A DNA stretch of 64,000 nt, from positions 372,001 through 436,000 of the forward strand of contig NZ_BMML01000004.1 of assembly GCF_014645815.1 (NCBI RefSeq). The letters are read 5' to 3'. Below, piece after piece: positions 59,709 to 64,000 of the stretch (the stretch's first letter is position 1; the number at the start of each line of letters is the position of its first letter). Position numbers and translations under genes: made by a program. The stretch is from Streptomyces fuscichromogenes. GTDB taxonomy: Bacteria; Actinomycetota; Actinomycetes; Streptomycetales; Streptomycetaceae. The notes under the pieces were generated by a model. It searched no databases and was not told the origin of the DNA. It saw nothing but the letters and a program-made list of their open reading frames with translations.

Positions 59709-60545
59709 TCACCCGGGCGGCGGCCCTGTCCGCAGGGTACTCCCGGTGATCTTGGCCGGGGCGTCGCCGTTCGGCCCCGGCGGCTGGTGGCCGGACCGCT
59801 CCAGGAACCGCAGCAGTTCCACCGGGAACGGCAGGACCAGGGTGGAGTTCTTCTCCGCGGCCACCGCCACGATCGTCTGCAGCAGCCTCAGTTGCAGGGC
59901 CGACGGGGTGTCCGCCATCTGCTGGGCCGCCTCGGCCAGCTTCCTCGACGCCTGGAGCTCGGCGTCGGCGTTGATGATCCGGGCCCGGCGCTCCCGGTCG
60001 GCCTCTGCCTGGCGGGCCATCGAGCGCTTCATGGTGTCCGGCAGGGACACGTCCTTGATCTCGACCCGGTCCACCTGCACACCCCAGCCCACCGCCGGGC
60101 TGTCGATCATCAGCTCCAGGCCCTGGTTGAGCTTCTCGCGGTTGGAGAGCAGGTCGTCCAGGTCGCTCTTGCCGATGATGGAGCGCAGCGAGGTCTGGGC
60201 CATCTGCGAGACGGCGAACTTGTAGTCCTCGACCTTGACCAGCGCGCTCACCGCGTCGACCACCCGGAAGTAGACGACGGCGTCCACGCGCACGGTGACG
60301 TTGTCCCGGGTGATGCCCTCCTGGGCGGGGACCGGCATCGTGACGATCTGCAGGTTGACCTTGTACAGCCGGTCCACGAACGGGATCACCAGGTTGAAGC
60401 CGGGCGTCCGTACGTCACCCGTGACCCGGCCGAGCCGGAACAGCACCCCTTGCTCGTACTGCTTGACGACCCGCGCGCCGGCGGCCAGGTACAGCGCGCC
60501 GAAGCACAGCGCCGCCACCACCGCGACCAGCAGCTCCTGAACCAT
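59709..60545 (-). CDS. Slipin-type SPFH/band 7 membrane protein
   Basis: 278 aa. One N-terminal membrane helix (LLVAVVAALCFGALYLAAGA), then the SPFH domain with VVKQYEQGVLFRLGRVTGDV and TPGFNLVIPFVDRLYKVNLQ, followed by a charged helical region (MARQAEADRERRARIINADA) typical of slipins/stomatins. ATG 60545 has GGAGG five bases upstream. Family members scaffold membrane domains and often pair with an NfeD protein, not seen here. Confidence 0.88.
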   Translation of the reverse strand: MVQELLVAVVAALCFGALYLAAGARVVKQYEQGVLFRLGRVTGDVRTPGFNLVIPFVDRLYKVNLQIVTMPVPAQEGITRDNVTVRVDAVVYFRVVDAVSALVKVEDYKFAVSQMAQTSLRSIIGKSDLDDLLSNREKLNQGLELMIDSPAVGWGVQVDRVEIKDVSLPDTMKRSMARQAEADRERRARIINADAELQASRKLAEAAQQMADTPSALQLRLLQTIVAVAAEKNSTLVLPFPVELLRFLERSGHQPPGPNGDAPAKITGSTLRTGPPPG

Positions 60546-60664
60546 CACGACCTCCAGGTAAAGAGGTCCAATATGTCTGCTGATGCAACGATATGCCCGA
60601 TGGTGGGGTCCGGGCCACGATCGCCGGGAAGCGGGTCCGGGCGGCAGGCGCGGGAAGCGGGTCC

Positions 60665-60700
60665 GGGCCGGGATGCCGAGGGGCGTCGGCATCCCGGCCC
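60665..60700 (-). terminator. Terminator after the SulP gene
   Basis: A perfect 15-bp stem (GGGCCGGGATGCCGA and its complement) with loop GGGGCG, 43 bases past the SulP stop. Confidence 0.8.
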
Positions 60701-60743
60701 GGGGCGGCCTCCGGTTCGGACGGCCGTGACCGAGGCGCGTGGC

Positions 60744-62210
60744 TCAGCCGGCCGTGACTCTCACCGGCTCGGTGCCCGCGTCGCTGTGCCGCTGGGCCCA
60801 GCTCTCCAGCGCGGTCCGGCAGGCGTGGTCGAGATGGTGCAGCCCGGAGAGGTCCACCCGGATCGGGCGGTCCTGGGGCAGCGCCTCCAGGCTGTCGAGG
60901 ATCTTCGGCAGCCGCAGGAAGGTCGCGTTGCCGGACAGGTGGGCGTCGATCGGCCCCGAGCCCTTGTCGACGATCTCCAGTTTCAGGTGCGAGGCCTCCC
61001 AGGCCGTCTTGACGATGGACAGGGCGAGCCCGATCAGCACGCCTTCGAACATGCTCACCGCGACGATCGACACCGCCGTGACGACGAGGATGAGCGCCTC
61101 GCCCCGGTGCTCACGCCACAGCACGGCCAGCGCCCGCACCGGGATCAGCTTGGCGCCCGAGTGGACGAGGACGCCGGCGAGCGCCGGGATCGGTATCCAG
61201 CCCAGGACGCCCGGCAGCAGCGCCGCGAACAGCAGCAGCCAGACGCCGTGCAGCACCCGGGACGCCTTGGTGCGGGCGCCCGCCTGGACGTTGGCCGCGC
61301 TGCGCACGATCACCGCGGTCATCGGCAGCGCGCCCAGCACCCCGCAGAGCGCGTTGCCCGCGCCCTGGGCGACCAGTTCCCGGTCGTACTCGGTACGCGG
61401 ACCGTCGTGCAGCCGGTCCACGGCCGCCGCGCTGAACAGCGACTCGGCGGACGCGATCAGCGTGAACGCGACGACCGTGCCGATCAGCCCGACGCTCGCC
61501 AGCTCGCCGAAGGCGCTCAGCGGCGGCGGCTGCACGGAACCCAGCAGCCCCCGCACCTCGACGGTGGCCACCGGAAGGCTCAGGAGGAACGCGGCCAGGG
61601 TGGCGAGGCCGACGGCGGCCAGCGGTCCGGGGACCGTCCGTACCTTCGCCGGGGCGTGCTTCCACAGCACCAGGACCGCGACGGTGCCCGCGCCGAGGGC
61701 GAGTGAGGCCAGCGCCTCGCCGTCCCCGAGGGCGTCCAGGAACGCCCCGGGCAGCCCGGCGATCTTGCCGGGGCCCGAGTCGGGGGCCTTGGTGGCGAGC
61801 GCCGGATACAGCTGGCCGGCGATCAGCACCAGGCCGATTCCGGCCAGCATGCCCTCGACGACCGAGATCGAGATGGCCCGGAAATAGCGCCCCAGCCTCA
61901 GCACGCCCATGGTGATCTGGAGGACGCCGGTGGCCAGCACGATCACCCCGAGCAGTGGCAGCCCGAACTCCCGCACCGCCTCGAAGACGAGCACGGTCAG
62001 GCCGGCGGCCGGCCCCGACACCTGGAGGCTGCTGCCCCGCATCAGCCCGGTGACGAGACCGCCCACGATGCCGGTGACCAGGCCGAGTTCGGCCGGGACA
62101 CCGGAGGCCACGGCCACGCCCACGCAGAGCGGGAGCGCGACCAGGAACACGACGAGGGAGGCGGCGAAGTCCTGGCGTATGTAAGGGAATTTGCTCATCG
62201 CGGCGCTCAC
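60744..62210 (-). CDS. SulP-family anion transporter with STAS domain
   Basis: 488 aa. About ten to twelve membrane helices with the SulP landmark FLVALPLCVGVAVASGVPAE and GLVTGLMRGSSLQVSGPAAG. A short C-terminal STAS-like domain (PIRVDLSGLHHLDHACRTAL) follows. The GTG start overlaps the carbonic anhydrase stop (GTGA). That pairing suggests bicarbonate rather than sulfate as substrate, as in BicA-like transporters, to supply carboxylases. Inference from context. Confidence 0.85.
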   Translation of the reverse strand: MSAAMSKFPYIRQDFAASLVVFLVALPLCVGVAVASGVPAELGLVTGIVGGLVTGLMRGSSLQVSGPAAGLTVLVFEAVREFGLPLLGVIVLATGVLQITMGVLRLGRYFRAISISVVEGMLAGIGLVLIAGQLYPALATKAPDSGPGKIAGLPGAFLDALGDGEALASLALGAGTVAVLVLWKHAPAKVRTVPGPLAAVGLATLAAFLLSLPVATVEVRGLLGSVQPPPLSAFGELASVGLIGTVVAFTLIASAESLFSAAAVDRLHDGPRTEYDRELVAQGAGNALCGVLGALPMTAVIVRSAANVQAGARTKASRVLHGVWLLLFAALLPGVLGWIPIPALAGVLVHSGAKLIPVRALAVLWREHRGEALILVVTAVSIVAVSMFEGVLIGLALSIVKTAWEASHLKLEIVDKGSGPIDAHLSGNATFLRLPKILDSLEALPQDRPIRVDLSGLHHLDHACRTALESWAQRHSDAGTEPVRVTAG

Positions 62211-62785
62211 AGGGCCTCGAAGGTGTCGGTGCCGGCGCGGTGTTCGCGCACGGCACCGGTGTGGACCTCGTAGTACCAGCCGCGCAGGGTCAGTTCACCC
62301 GCCGTCAGCTTCTTGTCGATGCAGGGGTACGAGCGCAGCCGCAGCAGCTGGGCGAGCACGTGGTTCTGCACGCCCTCGGCCACGGCCGGGTCCTCGGCCG
62401 CCCCGCTCGGGCGCGGCTCGGCGCTGGCCAGCCAGTCCCGTACGGCGGGTACGGCGGTCAGGTCGTCGCCGCGTACCAGCGCGCCGACGGCGCCGCAGTG
62501 CGAGTGCCCGCAGACTACGATGTCGCGGACGCCGAGCACCTCCACGGCGTACTCGATGGTGGCCGCCTCGCTGGTGGGGTGGACCGAGACGTAGGGCGGG
62601 ACGATGTTGCCCGCGGTGCGCAGCTCGAAGAGCTCGCCCGGGCGGGCGCCGGTGATCAGGGCCGGGACGACCCGCGAATCGGAGCAGGTGATGAAGAGCA
62701 CCTGCGGTGACTGGCCTTCGGCGAGTCTGGCGAACTCCTCAGGGCGCTGTCCGAACGTACGGGCGTTGTCGATGAGGGGCTGCAT
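62207..62785 (-). CDS. Beta-class carbonic anhydrase
   Basis: 192 aa. Zinc ligands in FITCSDSRVVPALI (Cys34, with Asp36 and Arg38 of the catalytic dyad) and VVCGHSHCGAVGAL (His and Cys). Interconverts CO2 and bicarbonate. ATG 62785 has AGGAGGAG about nine bases upstream. Translationally coupled to the SulP gene, forming an inorganic-carbon uptake operon. Confidence 0.93.
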   Translation of the reverse strand: MQPLIDNARTFGQRPEEFARLAEGQSPQVLFITCSDSRVVPALITGARPGELFELRTAGNIVPPYVSVHPTSEAATIEYAVEVLGVRDIVVCGHSHCGAVGALVRGDDLTAVPAVRDWLASAEPRPSGAAEDPAVAEGVQNHVLAQLLRLRSYPCIDKKLTAGELTLRGWYYEVHTGAVREHRAGTDTFEAL

Positions 62786-62898
62786 GGTGTGTGGACTCCT
62801 CCTGGCGCGCTACAGCGGCGCGTCGGGCTTGCACGACGGTGGTGGGGGGATGTGGAGAGCACGGCGGGCCGGGGCGGAGCCCGGCAGCGCCCGCCCGG

Positions 62899-63303
62899 TC
62901 AGCAGCGGAAGACCTGAAGCGTGGCCGGGGAGTGCGCTCTCGACGCTCTTGACGTGCGGTGGTGCCTGGCCGTGGGAGGCACCGAGGTGCGTATGGCCTC
63001 GGTGTGCCGCGCGCTGTGCTGACGTTCGTCCGCACAGCCGGCGGTGGCGCTGCGATGGCGGTCGGCGGTCTGCGGCGGGCCGGTCGGCGCACCGCAGCGG
63101 CCATGGTCGCGGAGGGTGTACGACGTGTACGAGCCGTCGCGCCCGGCCTTCGCCGAGGACTTCGGCCCGGACTGGGCCTTGGCCTCGACATGACTGAGGG
63201 TGTGCGCGGCTGCGAAGGTTGCCGCAGGCGCGAAGAACTGGACGGCGAGCAGGGCGGCGGCCAGGAGCGAGAGCACGGTCCGGGCCGTCTTACCTCGGAA
63301 CAT
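62899..63303 (-). CDS. Small secreted hypothetical protein
   Basis: 134 aa from ATG 63303 with GAGGGGG upstream. Signal peptide FRGKTARTVLSLLAAALLAV continuing to about residue 32 with cleavage near TFAAAH. The mature part is basic and His/Arg/Ser/Thr-rich with few hydrophobics, three Cys (one at the very C-terminus), no recognised domain. The palindrome at 63375-63404 lies 72 bases upstream. In the same direction as the carbonic anhydrase operon, 113 bases away. Confidence 0.6.
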   Translation of the reverse strand: MFRGKTARTVLSLLAAALLAVQFFAPAATFAAAHTLSHVEAKAQSGPKSSAKAGRDGSYTSYTLRDHGRCGAPTGPPQTADRHRSATAGCADERQHSARHTEAIRTSVPPTARHHRTSRASRAHSPATLQVFRC

Positions 63304-63374
63304 GAGCCCCCCTCGCGGCAGTTCACACCTCTTGTGTGCACCAAGCACAAGTCAATGGTTGGTCAAGAAACACG

Positions 63375-63404
63375 TTAACCCTGCAAAGTTGTTTGCAGGG
63401 TTAA
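63375..63404. promoter_or_regulatory. Perfect AT-rich inverted repeat (13-bp arms)
   Basis: TTAACCCTGCAAA, GTTG, then its exact complement. Strongly different from surrounding composition and placed between the zapE 3' end and the secreted-protein gene, upstream of the latter. Looks like an operator; a terminator role for zapE is possible. A smaller inverted repeat CTTGTG/CACAAG is at 63331-63351. Confidence 0.6.
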
Positions 63405-63509
63405 ATCGGTGTTGCGAGCCGAAGAGAGCGTGGAAAATGCCGGTGGCGTGGCCTGATCGGGCTCTTGACCGGAGGGGGCTTGATCACATAGGCGGCCGGC
63501 CGGTGCGGG

Positions 63510-64000
63510 CTACCCGGCGGCCACGAGCCCCTTGGCGTCCCTGGCCAGGGCGGTCAGCCGGGATATCGCGCGGAAGTACTTCTTGCGGTAGCCGCCGTTC
63601 AGCATCTCCTCGCTGAACAGCCTGTCGAAGGGCAGCCCGGCGGCGAGGACCGGGACCTCGCGGTCGTAGAGCCGGTCCGCGAGGACCACGAGCCGCAGTG
63701 CGGTCGACTGGTCGGGCACCGGCTGCACGTCCGTCAGGCAGACGGCGCTCAGGCCGTCGGTCAGCGCGCCGTACCGGCTGGGGTGCACCTTGGCCAGGTG
63801 GTCCAGGAGCTGTGGGAAGGCGTCCAGGGAGGCGGCCGGGGTGGCGTGTGCCGCCTTGGTCACCTGCTCCTCGGAGAACGGCGCCGGCGCCTCGGGCAGG
63901 CCGCGGTGGCGGTAGTCCTCGCCGTCGATGCGCAGGGCGCGGAAGTGGGCCGACAGGCCCTGGATCTCACGCAGGAAGTCGGCGGCGGCGAACCGGCCCT
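63510..64000 (-). CDS. zapE: ZapE-like (AFG1 family) ATPase, C-terminal part, runs off right edge
   Basis: The frame is open from the right edge to the stop at 63510, about 163 residues. It contains ADFLREIQGLSAHFRALRID, YRHRGLPEAPAPF, HPSRYGALTDGLSAVCLTDV, LVVLADRLYDREVPVLAAG, FDRLFSEEMLNGGYRKKYFR, the C-terminal landmarks of the cell-division/AFG1-type ATPase ZapE. The P-loop lies beyond the window. The 3' end is intact. Confidence 0.8.
   Translation of the reverse strand, partial: GRFAAADFLREIQGLSAHFRALRIDGEDYRHRGLPEAPAPFSEEQVTKAAHATPAASLDAFPQLLDHLAKVHPSRYGALTDGLSAVCLTDVQPVPDQSTALRLVVLADRLYDREVPVLAAGLPFDRLFSEEMLNGGYRKKYFRAISRLTALARDAKGLVAAG

Noticed and set aside
1..64000. tRNA or rRNA genes
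   Set aside because: No cloverleaf with TTCGA-type T-loop or rRNA-like conserved stretch was noticed by eye; a tRNAscan/Infernal run would settle it.

Overview
The window is chromosomal DNA of a Streptomyces species or a very close relative. Base composition is very GC-rich with strong third-position GC bias, there are many GTG/TTG starts, and several start codons sit 6-7 bases behind a -10 hexamer (leaderless type). It carries a whiI sporulation regulator behind a sigma-WhiG-type promoter, a coproporphyrin-type haem pathway (hemE, hemY, chdC), and the chain ngcEFG - ROK regulator - xylFGH - dxs. From memory this order matches the S. coelicolor SCO6005 to about SCO6050 region; that comparison is recall, not a search.

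Layout. 1-435: 5'-truncated remnant of a TnpB-like transposase, cut by the window edge. 0.7-8.2 kb: secreted GH92 alpha-mannosidase divergent from the NgcEFG GlcNAc/chitobiose importer. 8.6-15.7 kb: ROK regulator, XylFGH pentose importer and dxs. 15.8-20.8 kb: APC-type amino-acid permease, ArnT-like glycosyltransferase and three small or uncharacterised genes. 20.9-24.2 kb: translationally coupled beta-oxidation pair (thiolase, then enoyl-CoA hydratase/3-hydroxyacyl-CoA dehydrogenase). 24.5-31.0 kb: beta-mannosidase and LacI regulator divergent from a three-gene sugar importer; a fourth gene survives only as its 5' end. 31.2-33.7 kb: degenerate ATP-grasp protein, a 737-base gene-free stretch, and a gamma-butyrolactone-receptor-like TetR regulator. 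33.8-38.2 kb: rnd, whiI, a DUF3000 gene, hemE. 38.35-44.0 kb: three-gene predicted conflict (defence) cassette made of a trypsin-EAD-VMAP protein, a SAV_2336-vWA/STAND ATPase with a TTA codon, and a KAP P-loop NTPase. 44.1-50.2 kb: rhomboid protease, CoA-disulfide-reductase-like flavoprotein, DUF4349 lipoprotein, hemY, chdC. 50.2-56.1 kb: secreted S33 peptidase, TIGR04222 membrane protein, and a DUF692 (MNIO) enzyme between two DUF4142 paralogues. 56.2-64 kb: PTH2-like protein, small ABC exporter, zinc-ribbon peptide, polysaccharide deacetylase lipoprotein, slipin, beta-carbonic anhydrase coupled to a SulP transporter, a small secreted protein and the 3' end of zapE.

How the parts fit. The left half is largely carbohydrate scavenging. 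GH92 alpha-mannosidase, GH2 beta-mannosidase and a chitobiose importer together could strip and take up the pieces of a high-mannose N-glycan, with LacI- and dre-like palindromes as the visible control points. The middle combines development (whiI, GBL-receptor-like protein) with haem synthesis. The conflict cassette lies between hemE and hemY-chdC and is the most likely little-described system here. The DUF692/DUF4142 group, with a large intergenic hairpin, is a second candidate. At least eight copies of one dispersed GC-rich intergenic repeat occur between genes.
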